Virus record (IMG/VR): IMGVR_UViG_3300021479_000045
Span: 1-38,019 of that record
Source of the DNA: a virus
Length of the DNA: 38,019 bases
Strand: one strand, 5' to 3'
Shown piece by piece: positions 1-6,481 of the stretch (its first letter is position 1; each line of letters starts with the position of its first letter). The notes below the pieces were generated by a model. That model saw nothing but the letters and a program-made list of their open reading frames with translations, was not told the DNA's origin and did not search any database. Made by a program: the position numbers and the translations under genes.

Positions 1-173
1 CGGCGGAGTCGGCGTGGTCGGCGGCGCGGTCGGCGCGGTCGGCGGCGGATTCGGTGCGGTCGGCGGCGCGGTCGGCGCGGTCGGCGGCGCGGTCGGCGCG
101 GTCGGCGGCGGAGTCGGCGGAGTATAAGAATTACGCTAAAGAATTGCTTCGATTGCTTAAGGGGGCGATATGA
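1..173 (+). CDS. 3' end of Ser-Ala repeat protein (wraps from 37353)
   Basis: Open from the first base. The frame starting at base 3 encodes S-A-A-R, S-A-R and S-A-E units up to about base 125. A unique charged tail (EYKNYAKELLRLLKGAI) follows and ends with TGA at 171-173. The final T of the window plus bases 1-2 make TCG (Ser), so this is the in-frame continuation of the gene starting at 37353; the joined product would be 279 residues. The stop overlaps the next ATG as ATGA at 170-173, the coupling used throughout this genome. The number of repeats across the ends may be wrong because assemblies collapse such repeats. Confidence 0.8.
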   Translation, partial: AESAWSAARSARSAADSVRSAARSARSAARSARSAAESAEYKNYAKELLRLLKGAI

Positions 174-442
174 ACGACAGGGAATACACCGAAGGAGTCC
201 GAAAGTCCATGAGCGAACCTTTTAAACCCCTCAACAGGATCGTTCTGCGGCCCTTCTACACGTCAAAAGCCGATAACCAGCCTAGCCATCGTCCCGGCCG
301 AGATCGCCGCGCTACGGGCATCCTGATGCGTCTGCGGCGATTCTGGTGGCATTGGTCTGAAGATATTGGCATGTTTTTGTGGATGATCGCCATTGTGATG
401 ATGGCGGCGGGGACAATCTGGATCTATGGGATCTCCCGATGA
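170..442 (+). CDS. small membrane protein, 90 aa
   Basis: Unrecognised. The basic, Arg-rich N-terminal two thirds is followed by one hydrophobic segment near residues 67-87 (around GMFLWMIAIVMMAAG), predicting a single-span inner-membrane protein with a cytoplasmic N-terminus. The start at 170 overlaps the stop of the repeat protein (ATGA). A second in-frame ATG at 209 lies behind AAGGAG, so the true start may be there (77 aa). The downstream gene begins within its stop codon. Confidence 0.6.
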   Translation: MNDREYTEGVRKSMSEPFKPLNRIVLRPFYTSKADNQPSHRPGRDRRATGILMRLRRFWWHWSEDIGMFLWMIAIVMMAAGTIWIYGISR

Positions 443-603
443 ACGGCCTGGCTGAAGTATGCGCAACCTGGAATTGGTGGAAGGAATGCATCGTACGGCT
501 AAAGATGTGCCCAACTTCCATGGCTTGTCAGTATATGGCGATGCAAGCCCAAAAGGACTATATCATTCAGCAAGCCTTGTACTGGAACGGAGTGTGGCCA
601 TGA
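439..603 (+). CDS. hypothetical protein, 54 aa
   Basis: Starts at an ATGA overlap with the previous stop and ends in an ATGA overlap with the next gene. These overlaps are the main support. The product is rich in Trp, Cys and Met (four Cys, not in tight CxxC pairs) and has no recognisable domain. It belongs to the rightward chain of tiny early genes. Confidence 0.5.
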   Translation: MNGLAEVCATWNWWKECIVRLKMCPTSMACQYMAMQAQKDYIIQQALYWNGVWP

Positions 604-749
604 GCTGGGAACATCTTTGTGAAGTCTGTGGAAAATCAGTCTTTTTAGGATGGGATGCTAGAGGATGTCAGATTCTTTGTGAAGACTGTGACGAACTCAA
701 TAAGGAGGCTGATCGTGTTGCCGAACAAACCGCTCGAAATGCTCATTGA
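600..749 (+). CDS. zinc-ribbon microprotein, 49 aa
   Basis: Start overlaps the previous stop (ATGA). Two CxxC knuckles (CEVCG near residues 7-11 and CEDCD near 27-31) about 18 residues apart make a small treble-clef or zinc-ribbon fold likely. The rest is a charged helix. Zinc-ribbon microproteins recur in this genome (36147, 4715, 8476, 23858 genes). Function unknown; an adaptor or transcription-modulating role is possible but unsupported. Confidence 0.6.
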   Translation: MSWEHLCEVCGKSVFLGWDARGCQILCEDCDELNKEADRVAEQTARNAH

Positions 750-843
750 CGACGTGATCGAAAACGAGATCAACATGTGGACCGAGCAGAAACAGCGAGA
801 CGCCGAGCAGTTGGAATTGATTGAGGAATCCGATGAGATCTAA
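715..843 (+). CDS. small acidic protein, 42 aa, GTG start
   Basis: A strong AAGGAGG lies seven bases before the GTG at 715, which decides the start within the longer open frame. The product is a mostly helical, Glu/Asp-rich peptide (DDVIENEINMW, then EQLELIEESDEI). It overlaps the end of the zinc-ribbon gene by 35 bases and the start of the 188-aa gene by 11 bases. No family recognised. Confidence 0.5.
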   Translation: MLPNKPLEMLIDDVIENEINMWTEQKQRDAEQLELIEESDEI

Positions 844-1399
844 AACAACTTGGACTGATGAGTATAAGGGTATTTCATTTGAAATCCAAAAGTTTAAATT
901 GGGAGAGAAGGACGCTTGGGCTTTCTATCTCTATATTCCACTGGATGCAGTACCAGAAAATATCCGAGAACGTTTCTGGCTGGCTCCGCAAAAGAACGAG
1001 ACGAGCAGACGTATCCACTATGACTATATGGCCGAACCGTTAATCAATAACATCGAATGGCACTGCGGATGCACCTACTATGAAAAATACGGGCATGACG
1101 GAGAACCACGTTGCGTTAAGATCGGATGCGACTATAGCCATTATTGGGACGAAGGGCATACCTATCAGGTCGATTACTTAGTGTTTGATGCAAAAAAGGC
1201 TATCGACTCATTCCTTGAATTAGTTCCAAATATGATGAAGCGTTGCCGATGGAATGGCTCTTGGGTTCCAGAAGATCAAGGCATAACGAATGGAGACTCC
1301 TTCTATTCTAAAGAAGGATGGGAGGAATCAGAAAAATGGAAGAAAGAACTGAAAGAGAAACAGGATTCCACGAAGGCGTCAAGTTTGCCTGTGACGTGA
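833..1399 (+). CDS. conserved phage hypothetical protein, 188 aa
   Basis: ATG at 833 follows GAGGAATCCG, a good ribosome site inside the previous gene. The central part has Cys/His/Trp clusters: W-H-C-G-C-T-Y-Y near residues 75-82, then a C-V-K-I-G-C-D-Y-S-H-Y-W stretch near 94-105 and a DEGH motif. This pattern resembles a family of uncharacterised phage proteins and suggests metal binding. The C-terminus is a Lys/Glu helix. Function unknown. Confidence 0.7.
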   Translation: MRSKTTWTDEYKGISFEIQKFKLGEKDAWAFYLYIPLDAVPENIRERFWLAPQKNETSRRIHYDYMAEPLINNIEWHCGCTYYEKYGHDGEPRCVKIGCDYSHYWDEGHTYQVDYLVFDAKKAIDSFLELVPNMMKRCRWNGSWVPEDQGITNGDSFYSKEGWEESEKWKKELKEKQDSTKASSLPVT

Positions 1400-1482
1400 T
1401 AGAAAGAGCCTTGGTTAAAAATAATGATATGCCTATTCTTGCTTTTAAAATAGCGAAAGAAGTGCTTATGAAGAAAGGTTAA
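1336..1482 (+). CDS. small hypothetical protein, 48 aa, nested start
   Basis: ATG at 1336 has GGAGG eight bases upstream and lies inside the 3' end of the 188-aa gene in another frame (64-base overlap). It encodes an amphipathic, helical peptide (GFHEGVKFACDVIERALVK, then FKIAKEVLMKKG) and ends at 1482, just before the tRNA-like region. The good ribosome site and lack of another gene in 1400-1482 support it. Confidence 0.5.
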   Translation: MEERTERETGFHEGVKFACDVIERALVKNNDMPILAFKIAKEVLMKKG

Positions 1483-1515
1483 TTGAAATGATCTCCCCTT
1501 TCGCCGGAGAGGATT

Positions 1516-1606
1516 TGGCCCGTGCGGGGGGTTCGATTCCCCATCACATTCTTTACTGCGTGTGCGTGGTGTTGGCGGTTCCGGTTCGACTCCGGCTCAC
1601 GGGCCA
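1516..1606 (+). other. tRNA-like element B, no canonical cloverleaf
   Basis: A nine-base perfect inverted repeat (TGGCCCGTG at 1516-1524, CACGGGCCA at 1598-1606) encloses a T-arm-like hairpin at 1581-1595 close to its 3' end, at about the distance expected in a tRNA of 86-90 bases. The D-arm position is occupied by another TTCGATT hairpin. No seven-base anticodon loop on a five-pair stem is visible. It may be a pseudo-tRNA or a tRNA-mimicking RNA. Confidence 0.35.
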
Positions 1607-1627
1607 CACGTTATGACGATAGATCTT

Positions 1628-1713
1628 TGGGAGTAGCATATTGAGAAAATGCGGAGTCCAGCTGGTAATGCCGGGCAAGACTCAGATGAGAGGTTCGATT
1701 CCTCTCCTCCCAG
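1628..1713 (+). tRNA. possible class II tRNA or pseudo-tRNA, 86 nt
   Basis: The 5' TGGGAGT pairs with 3' CCTCCCA at six of seven positions, and a perfect five-pair T-stem (AGAGG/CCTCT) closes the loop TTCGATT. The discriminator would be G1713, with ACA rather than CCA following. A GCAT/ATGC hairpin sits at the D-arm position but lacks the GG of a D-loop. The best anticodon stem (CCAGC/GCCGG) has a mismatch and the loop TGGTAAT lacks U33. The ends look like a tRNA; the middle does not. Confidence 0.35.
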
Positions 1714-1765
1714 ACAATTTTTAACCCACGAACCGAAATGTTCGAAAACTAAAAAGGAGATACAA

Positions 1766-2209
1766 ATGATAAACCGAGAAGAAGTAAAAGCTGTATTAGA
1801 TGTAATGGAAAACTTGACTGACGAAGATGTAACTATCGAAATCTTAGGTACAGGAAAGATCTATATACGCCTGTATCCCAAAAATTGGTGGTCGCACGGA
1901 TCTGAATGGCCCGAAGAAAAACGTCATAAGATTCTAGCAATGGTAACGCCATTAGTCGGGAAGCTCAATAAAGAAGTGGATGGGACGCATATTGGTTATA
2001 AAGGTGAAAAAGGCAATATCGCCATTCGTATGAACTATGTCGATAAATGCAAAGTGCTAGGCTATAAAACTGTAACCAAAACGGTAAAGGAAGAAGTAGA
2101 ACGAGAACCAGAATACGTCGAAAAGGAAGTCGAAGAACGCATTGCCATTACAGATTGCGATATTCGACAAGGCAAATTCTCCGAAGATGATATTGAGGTA
2201 ACTGCCTAA
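1766..2209 (+). CDS. hypothetical protein with charged C-terminus, 147 aa
   Basis: ATG at 1766 follows AAAAAGGAGATACAA, an excellent ribosome site and the first after the tRNA-like stretch. The N-terminal part (about 1-95) looks globular (NREEVKAVLDVMENL, later RLYPKNWWSHGSEWP). A Val-Glu-Lys rich heptad-like stretch around 105-130 (KTVTKTVKEEVEREPEYVEK) follows. It begins the block leading to the recombination genes and overlaps the next gene as TAATG. No family recognised. Confidence 0.7.
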   Translation: MINREEVKAVLDVMENLTDEDVTIEILGTGKIYIRLYPKNWWSHGSEWPEEKRHKILAMVTPLVGKLNKEVDGTHIGYKGEKGNIAIRMNYVDKCKVLGYKTVTKTVKEEVEREPEYVEKEVEERIAITDCDIRQGKFSEDDIEVTA

Positions 2210-2424
2210 TGGAAATCAAAGACCTCGGTTTACAATTTCTAGTTTATTTAGGCGATAGCGTTTATGTGGGTTTTGATGGGTATCACATTCAGCTTATAAC
2301 ATGGAATGGATATTCCGATGATCCGCGTAACAAGATTGCATTGGAACCATCCGTTTATGAAGCTTTGCTTCGATGGGTGGAAAACCTCAAAATTTCAACT
2401 AAAGGAGAAATCAAATGGCACTAA
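2209..2424 (+). CDS. hypothetical protein, 71 aa
   Basis: Begins at a TAATG overlap with the preceding gene and overlaps the ATPase gene by ten bases. AAAGGAGAAATCAA near its 3' end is the ribosome site of the ATPase. The small, probably beta-rich product (FLVYLGDSVYVGFDGYHIQL) ends in a helix. Its place in front of the recombinase suggests membership of the same replication and recombination unit, but nothing more can be said. Confidence 0.6.
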   Translation: MEIKDLGLQFLVYLGDSVYVGFDGYHIQLITWNGYSDDPRNKIALEPSVYEALLRWVENLKISTKGEIKWH

Positions 2425-3293
2425 AAGGTAAGAAACCAGAGTTAGTAAAACCACGCAAGCCACATATTATGATTACAGGAGAAGCAGGAGTAGGAAAATC
2501 CACATTTGCCCTGAATTGGCCGAACCCGTATTATTTTGATACAGAATTAGGAATCACACGGGAGCAATACATTAAGAAGTTGCAAGCCTCTGGCGGTGCT
2601 TACTTGGGCCTCGACGAAGGAGCCCAGGACTTTGATGATGTCATTGAACAAATCCGAGAATTGGCAACCACGAAGCATCAATACAAGACGGCTATTATTG
2701 ACAGTTTTTCCAAGCTCTATAACTTGGAAATGCAAGAAGCAGAAGAAGGTGGAGTAAGTTCCGACTTTGGGAAGTCTGCGCGGGAAGCCGATAAGCCTAC
2801 GAAGAGATTGCTGAGCTGGTTAACACGTCTGGATATGGCGGTTTTATTGATAGCGCACACTAAGGACAAATGGCGGAAAGAGGGTAAGGAATTAGTCTGG
2901 ATTGGTTCTACTTGGGATGGATTTAAGAAGATGGATTATGAGCTTGACCTTTGGATTGAAGTCTTTCTTAAAGGCAGTAAACGATGGGCACGAGTTCGGA
3001 AGACGAGAGTGGAATCATTTGAAATGGGCTATGAGTTTGAGCTGACATACGATAACTTCAAGAAACTTTATGGTGCGTCTGTTATTGACGAACCTCCTGT
3101 ACCTATCGTCCTTGCTTCTCCTGAGCAAATAGCCGATATTGCAAGGCTCATTGATGTAATGAAGATTCCACCAGAAGCTGTCGCAAAGGCTCTCGCTAAA
3201 GCACAAGCTATGGAAATTAAAGACCTGAGTAAGGACAAGGCCGATGAGATCATAAAATCTCTTAACGACAAATTAAAAGGAGTTTCAAAATGA
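2415..3293 (+). CDS. RecA-fold ATPase, Sak4-like recombinase
   Basis: A Walker A loop, GEAGVGKST, lies near residues 22-30. A Walker B-like strand is at about 93-98 (KTAIIDS). A later strand, AVLLIAHTKDK near 142-152, resembles sensor or motif 3 of RecA/AAA_24-type phage ATPases. At 292 residues it has the usual size of Sak4-type single-strand annealing or recombination ATPases. The last 60 residues form a helical tail. An SSB-like gene follows directly (ATGA overlap), the typical partner of Sak4 proteins. Expected role: recombination and recombination-dependent replication of phage DNA. Confidence 0.8.
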   Translation: MALKGKKPELVKPRKPHIMITGEAGVGKSTFALNWPNPYYFDTELGITREQYIKKLQASGGAYLGLDEGAQDFDDVIEQIRELATTKHQYKTAIIDSFSKLYNLEMQEAEEGGVSSDFGKSAREADKPTKRLLSWLTRLDMAVLLIAHTKDKWRKEGKELVWIGSTWDGFKKMDYELDLWIEVFLKGSKRWARVRKTRVESFEMGYEFELTYDNFKKLYGASVIDEPPVPIVLASPEQIADIARLIDVMKIPPEAVAKALAKAQAMEIKDLSKDKADEIIKSLNDKLKGVSK

Positions 3294-3634
3294 GCCGAGA
3301 AATTTTAGATACATCCTCAAGTTATCCAGACAAGGAAATACCTGAAGGGACTTATACGTTTACTGTTCATATTGTCACGAAGAAAGACATCAAAGGAAAA
3401 TCAGGATACGAATGGGGCCTTGAGTATGACGGCAAGACCGTTCAAGTGCTGATGTGGCCCAACCAAATGGGGCCGTTGTTGCGCGTCCTAGGCGTGAAAG
3501 AAGATCCCCCGAACAAGTTCATGCTTGATACGACGGAACTTGAGGGGAAAAAATTCACCGCAACGGCCTATAAAGACAAGAAGGGCTATCAACAACTGAA
3601 AGACTACAAAGCGGACGATGATATTCCTTTCTGA
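3290..3634 (+). CDS. single-stranded DNA-binding protein (SSB-like)
   Basis: This 114-residue product ends in DDDIPF, the acidic tip used by bacterial SSBs to dock partner proteins. The body is beta-rich (TYTFTVHIVTKK, then KTVQVLMWPNQMG), compatible with an OB fold, though the sequence is far from E. coli SSB. The start overlaps the Sak4 stop (ATGA), and its own stop overlaps the nuclease start (TGATG). Expected role: coating ssDNA and loading the neighbouring ATPase. Confidence 0.75.
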   Translation: MSREILDTSSSYPDKEIPEGTYTFTVHIVTKKDIKGKSGYEWGLEYDGKTVQVLMWPNQMGPLLRVLGVKEDPPNKFMLDTTELEGKKFTATAYKDKKGYQQLKDYKADDDIPF

Positions 3635-4053
3635 TGTCTCAGACGTTCAGCTTACAGAAATCTCGTGAAGAACTCAAAAGGCAGGGATATGACACCTGGA
3701 TCGTCGAGAAGCCGTACAACCCATACACTAAAAGGCGGGAAGACCTTTATAACTGTATTGACCTGGTTGGAATTCGAGACGATCTGCAAGGCGTTGTCGG
3801 GATACAGGCAACTGGGGAGGACTGTTCCAGACATATTCGCAAAATTCTCGAAGGCTATGTCGGGTCGAAAGGGGAGACGATTCCTCCCAATCCGCATCTG
3901 CATATCTGGATCAGAGCCGGAAACAGATTCTTCATCTGGTCGTGGGTCCTGCGCGGCAAGAAAGGAAAAAGGAAAATGTATCAGCTCCGAGAAATAGAGT
4001 TTATTCTACAAGACGGAATTGTCGTTCATCGGGAAACAAATGCACAAGCATGA
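3634..4053 (+). CDS. putative PD-(D/E)XK-like phage nuclease, 139 aa
   Basis: The pattern E-K-P-Y-N-P-Y-T-K-R-R-E-D-L-Y, then CIDLVGI, then GVVGIQAT, followed by HIRKILE and a Trp-rich strand (FFIWSWVLRG), matches a common small phage family thought to have a restriction-endonuclease-like core. The Asp of CIDLVGI and the Q-x-T strand would be the active-site strands, with Gln where the classical motif has Glu. It sits after recombinase and SSB, so a resolvase-type or trimming role is reasonable. Assignment is by motif only. Confidence 0.55.
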   Translation: MSQTFSLQKSREELKRQGYDTWIVEKPYNPYTKRREDLYNCIDLVGIRDDLQGVVGIQATGEDCSRHIRKILEGYVGSKGETIPPNPHLHIWIRAGNRFFIWSWVLRGKKGKRKMYQLREIEFILQDGIVVHRETNAQA

Positions 4054-4225
4054 CTGGAAACAGTTCCGACTGGATGCCATAGGCTACTGGGAAAAGCGGA
4101 ATTGTCCAGGTGATGGCGTTTACTTCAATGGCCACGCCGAATTCTGCGTCACAGAGGGGTGTCCTCTTATGCGATTTGTGTGTGATGATCCGAGGTTTAG
4201 GATTGTGGAGGTAGAGAAACCATGA
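4040..4225 (+). CDS. hypothetical protein, 61 aa
   Basis: The ATG at 4040 is preferred over an in-frame TTG at 4019 because of its spacing from GGGAAA. The product has four Cys (CPGDG, CVTEGC, FVCDD) and several His, suggesting possible metal binding without a standard ribbon. It overlaps the end of the nuclease gene and the start of the next gene (ATGA). Confidence 0.5.
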   Translation: MHKHDWKQFRLDAIGYWEKRNCPGDGVYFNGHAEFCVTEGCPLMRFVCDDPRFRIVEVEKP

Positions 4226-4407
4226 AAAAATTCAAATCCAAAGGTAAAAAAAGAAGGCGTGTATTATTGGGGACTGGGCGATGCAAAATCAGCTTAAATA
4301 TGGTCCAGATTAAAATGCGAGATGGACGCGAAGTAAGCCCTATTGAAATTGACGGAATTGCCCCGATAGATCGAGATCAGAATTTAGTCTTGGAATGGTG
4401 GGAATAG
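4222..4407 (+). CDS. small basic protein, 61 aa
   Basis: Starts at an ATGA overlap, preceded by GGAGG. The N-terminus is strongly basic (KKFKSKGKKRRR) and is followed by a beta-like region ending LVLEWWE. This could be a nucleic-acid-binding peptide; no family is recognised. Confidence 0.55.
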   Translation: MKKFKSKGKKRRRVLLGTGRCKISLNMVQIKMRDGREVSPIEIDGIAPIDRDQNLVLEWWE

Positions 4408-4409
4408 CT

Positions 4410-4697
4410 ATGAAAAAAACAATGATTCTTGTTTTGCTGTTATCCGTTAACATCTTCGCTTGCGACAAAGGCTATATTGATTACGAAGGAACGTGTGCCG
4501 CAGACCCTAAGCCTGCCGTCGATGTCGATGCGACGATTCTCCCATCAGATGAGAAGCCACCCCAGAGCGGTAAGCCGTCTTACGAGGCCGAAGGGGTCCA
4601 TGCGGATATGCCGGGAGTCGCTGTTGAACCTGTGATAACGCCCGCCTCAGACGATCTCGGCAAGACGATTCCGAATGGCGGAGTGCCGCAGAAATGA
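4410..4697 (+). CDS. predicted lipoprotein, 95 aa
   Basis: The ATG at 4410 gives a textbook lipoprotein signal: KK, then MILVLLLSVNIF, then a lipobox ending at Cys18 (NIFAC). An earlier in-frame ATG at 4395 would spoil the signal. The mature part is Pro/Asp/Gly rich and probably unstructured. Being early-transcribed and exported, a superinfection-exclusion or surface-modifying role is possible but is inference only. Confidence 0.65.
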   Translation: MKKTMILVLLLSVNIFACDKGYIDYEGTCAADPKPAVDVDATILPSDEKPPQSGKPSYEAEGVHADMPGVAVEPVITPASDDLGKTIPNGGVPQK

Positions 4698-4714
4698 CCT
4701 TCACCGGAGGGGAA

Positions 4715-4840
4715 ATGAAGAAGAAAAAAGCAAAACTGAAACGATGTGTGTTTTGTGGCAGCCCGATAGTTAATCCACGAGGATGCGCTTGTGTATGGGA
4801 TATGCCCTCTCAGACCTGGCGCAAAGCGTGTGGTTTATGA
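4715..4840 (+). CDS. zinc-ribbon microprotein, 41 aa
   Basis: The ATG at 4715 follows GGAGGGGAA. An in-frame ATG at 4694, overlapping the lipoprotein stop as ATGA, would add MTFTGGE. A Lys-rich start is followed by CVFCG and a CAC pair, a compact zinc-ribbon pattern. It is too short for most gene callers. The stop overlaps the next ATG. Confidence 0.5.
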   Translation: MKKKKAKLKRCVFCGSPIVNPRGCACVWDMPSQTWRKACGL

Positions 4841-4911
4841 ACGAGAAAGTGATTGGTCTAATTGTCGGATTTATTGGGAGTCTTATGATGATGTGGGGGT
4901 TTACGCGCTAA
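4837..4911 (+). CDS. single-span membrane microprotein, 24 aa
   Basis: ATGA overlap with the zinc-ribbon gene. The peptide is almost all one hydrophobic helix (IGLIVGFIGSLMMMWGF) with a charged N-terminus and a terminal TR. Its stop overlaps the next ATG as TAATG. The chain of overlaps at both ends is the support; the length alone proves nothing. Confidence 0.4.
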   Translation: MNEKVIGLIVGFIGSLMMMWGFTR

Positions 4912-5042
4912 TGGACAGGCGTCGCTGGACAGATTGTCCAAAGTGCCCAATTCATCACAGAATCGCTGATCCAGGGAATATCTGGAAAATTGGTCCTTGG
5001 ATGATCCATCGGTGTTTGAAAGGCCATTGGCGAATCATCTGA
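4911..5042 (+). CDS. small Cys/His-rich protein, 43 aa
   Basis: Starts at TAATG and ends in TGATG with the next gene. It contains CPKCPIHH and a later C-L-K-G-H pair, so a zinc site is likely. The same frame is open upstream to a GTG at 4791 (83 aa), which would instead overlap the two preceding microproteins. I prefer the short form because of the coupling. Confidence 0.45.
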   Translation: MDRRRWTDCPKCPIHHRIADPGNIWKIGPWMIHRCLKGHWRII

Positions 5043-5272
5043 TGATAAAAGAAGCCTTTCTTGTCATAGCACTGGCTTTACCTGTCAATCCAAAAGTAAA
5101 AGAACTCAAAGAACTACGGGATTTCATTCAAAAGAACAGCCCTGGCGCACGAGTATGGATCGGACCTCATCCTCAGAACCCCGAAATCGGGTGGGAGAAG
5201 TTTCCGTTGATGTGGCGGGATAATCCTATCTGGATTAAACGAAAGCCAGTATCGGACAGAAGGTCTTCGTAA
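5042..5272 (+). CDS. hypothetical protein, 76 aa
   Basis: TGATG overlap at the start and a one-base TAATG overlap at the end. A short hydrophobic start (EAFLVIALALP) could be a weak signal or membrane segment. A Trp/Pro-rich region follows (WIGPHPQNPEIGWEKFPLMW). No family recognised. Confidence 0.5.
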   Translation: MIKEAFLVIALALPVNPKVKELKELRDFIQKNSPGARVWIGPHPQNPEIGWEKFPLMWRDNPIWIKRKPVSDRRSS

Positions 5273-5442
5273 TGAACCAAGATCCCGACATGAATATGTC
5301 TGTTTCAAAGTCGTTTTACTTTCCAAAGCCTAAGAAGAATGTATTTAAAGCTTGGCATCTGAAACACAGGAGCCATAAACGATGTCCCGTCAATGGCTGT
5401 AATTGTCACCGATGCGTCAACACCAGGAAATTACATAAATGA
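5272..5442 (+). CDS. small basic Cys-rich protein, 56 aa
   Basis: Begins at TAATG and ends at an ATGA overlap with the following gene. The N-terminal half has no clear domain. The C-terminal end, HKRCPVNGCNCHRCV, is a dense Cys/His cluster consistent with a small zinc site. Three ATGs near the start (5272, 5290, 5296) leave the start uncertain. Confidence 0.5.
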   Translation: MNQDPDMNMSVSKSFYFPKPKKNVFKAWHLKHRSHKRCPVNGCNCHRCVNTRKLHK

Positions 5443-5627
5443 ATCCTGACAACCTGGAATCCTTCTGTGCAAAACTGCGACACTTTGTAGATGACCAGAT
5501 CGAGCGCGTCCGAAAAGAAACTTATAATGCCGCCATAGAAGAAGCGGCCAGTATCGCGGATAAGAATAGTATGCGTCTCGGGATATCCTATCTGGGAGAA
5601 CAGATCAGAGCGCGAAAGATTAAATAG
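5439..5627 (+). CDS. hypothetical helical protein, 62 aa
   Basis: ATGA overlap at the start and last gene of the rightward unit. The product is helical (LRHFVDDQIERVRKETYNAA, then EEAASIADKN), a type often seen in phage early regions with no assigned role. The converging late operon ends 35 bases away. Confidence 0.6.
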   Translation: MNPDNLESFCAKLRHFVDDQIERVRKETYNAAIEEAASIADKNSMRLGISYLGEQIRARKIK

Positions 5628-5662
5628 TTCCCCCCATAGGGGTCATTATGAGGGGAGAAGAG
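5628..5662. other. convergence point of early-right and late-left units
   Basis: Only 35 bases separate the stop codons of the two converging units. CCCC-CATA-GGGG (about 5632-5645) and a later GGGGAGAA can form small hairpins on either strand, but neither is followed by a good T-run. It is the natural place for a bidirectional terminator; the sequence supports this only weakly. Confidence 0.3.
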
Positions 5663-6139
5663 TTAGATCCCTGGTCCGTTGAATACGTTTATCGCGGCCT
5701 TAATTCCGAAAGTCCACATATGACGGTTCAGAACATACCCGCCAAAGAGTCCGGGCTGAATGACGTTCAATTGAGCTAAGCTGGGAATAATGTTTGGAAG
5801 GATGAGGTCCATCCCTGCAAACCCTGTCCCGATCGCTGTGGAATTGGGGATTATCACGCCGCCGCCCGTAAGGTTCAACTCTACGGGGTTATTCTTGTAA
5901 CTACCCACTTTCAGTTGTGCAAACACCATCTCGCCGCCTACTTCCGATATGTGCTGAGGTATATCGTAGAGATATACAGCGTTCATCATGTCCCAGGGAA
6001 CTGGAAGCGATAAAGGACCAATCTGTGCATACATAGTCGTCGTGTTGGCTGTTGCGGCATGGACCGACGTGACATACGACACCAAGAACATCCCGACCAC
6101 TACGATAATCCACAACGGTAACAATCGAATGTTTTTCAT
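5663..6139 (-). CDS. secreted protein of unknown function, 158 aa
   Basis: Last gene of the late operon. A clear signal peptide (KNIRLLPLWIIVVVGMFLVSYVTSVHA, cleavage after Ala28) precedes a mature part rich in Gly, Pro, Asn and aromatic residues with alternating hydrophobics, suggesting an outer-membrane or periplasmic beta-rich protein. AGGAGG lies upstream of the ATG. Being beside the lysis genes, a role in outer-membrane disruption or in exclusion is possible. Neither is shown. Confidence 0.65.
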   Translation of the reverse strand: MKNIRLLPLWIIVVVGMFLVSYVTSVHAATANTTTMYAQIGPLSLPVPWDMMNAVYLYDIPQHISEVGGEMVFAQLKVGSYKNNPVELNLTGGGVIIPNSTAIGTGFAGMDLILPNIIPSLAQLNVIQPGLFGGYVLNRHMWTFGIKAAINVFNGPGI

Positions 6140-6148
6140 TATATCCTC

Positions 6149-6364
6149 CTAGTTGACGTGTACGCCGATTCCGTGGCCCCAACCCATATGTCCACCACCA
6201 AGAACGCTAAATACAAGATAGATGATAAACAGCGCGGCAATCAGGATGATCCCAACTCTAGCGAATCTGGCGATGGGGTCCGGGGTTCCAAGTGCTCCGA
6301 TAGCCCAGTAGAAAAGGCCAGCAACAACACAGATGAGCAATATTCCTACGAATGCTTCTATCAT
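6149..6364 (-). CDS. two-span membrane protein, 71 aa
   Basis: Two hydrophobic helices (about residues 3-25 and 36-56) with a short Pro-Asp loop and a Gly/His-rich tail (GGGHMGWGHGIGVH). Size and topology resemble small phage holin-like proteins. AGGAGGATTCAA precedes the start. It lies in a cluster of small membrane genes near the endolysin, so it may contribute to lysis. Confidence 0.6.
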   Translation of the reverse strand: MIEAFVGILLICVVAGLFYWAIGALGTPDPIARFARVGIILIAALFIIYLVFSVLGGGHMGWGHGIGVHVN

Positions 6365-6375
6365 TTGAATCCTCC

Positions 6376-6471
6376 TTAAATACGATGTGCGACGTAGATA
6401 ATCACAGCCACCGCTCCGATCACCGCCAACACCAAGAACAACAGTCCATCTTCATTTTTGAGGTATTTCAT
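6376..6471 (-). CDS. single-span membrane microprotein, 31 aa
   Basis: The minus-strand ATG at 6471 has AAGGAGATGTC directly upstream. The peptide has a charged start (KYLKNEDG) followed by a 20-residue hydrophobic helix ending in AHRI. Too short for routine gene callers, but the ribosome site and tight packing between the two membrane genes support it. Confidence 0.55.
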   Translation of the reverse strand: MKYLKNEDGLLFLVLAVIGAVAVIIYVAHRI

Positions 6472-6481
6472 GACATCTCCT

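Larger units (their letters stand above)
1484..1765 (+). other. non-coding stretch with three tRNA T-arm-like elements
   Basis: No credible protein gene lies between 1483 and 1765. It holds three T-arm-like units: GGGGTTCGATTCCCC (about 1528-1542), CCGGTTCGACTCCGG (1581-1595) and AGAGGTTCGATTCCTCT (1689-1705). The TTCGANT loop closed by a G-C stem is the signature of a tRNA T-arm. The first unit has no convincing acceptor stem. I could not fold a full cloverleaf for any of them, so degenerate or non-standard tRNAs are the fair description. Confidence 0.5.

Noticed and set aside
1-125. GTCGGCG repeat considered as a CRISPR-like or telomere-like array
   Set aside because: No spacers and no fixed unit length beyond codon triplets; it is in frame with a protein-coding gene on both sides of the window ends.
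1649-1765. N-terminal 39 codons of the long frame ending at 2209
   Set aside because: They overlap the tRNA-like element, and the ATG at 1766 has an excellent ribosome site.
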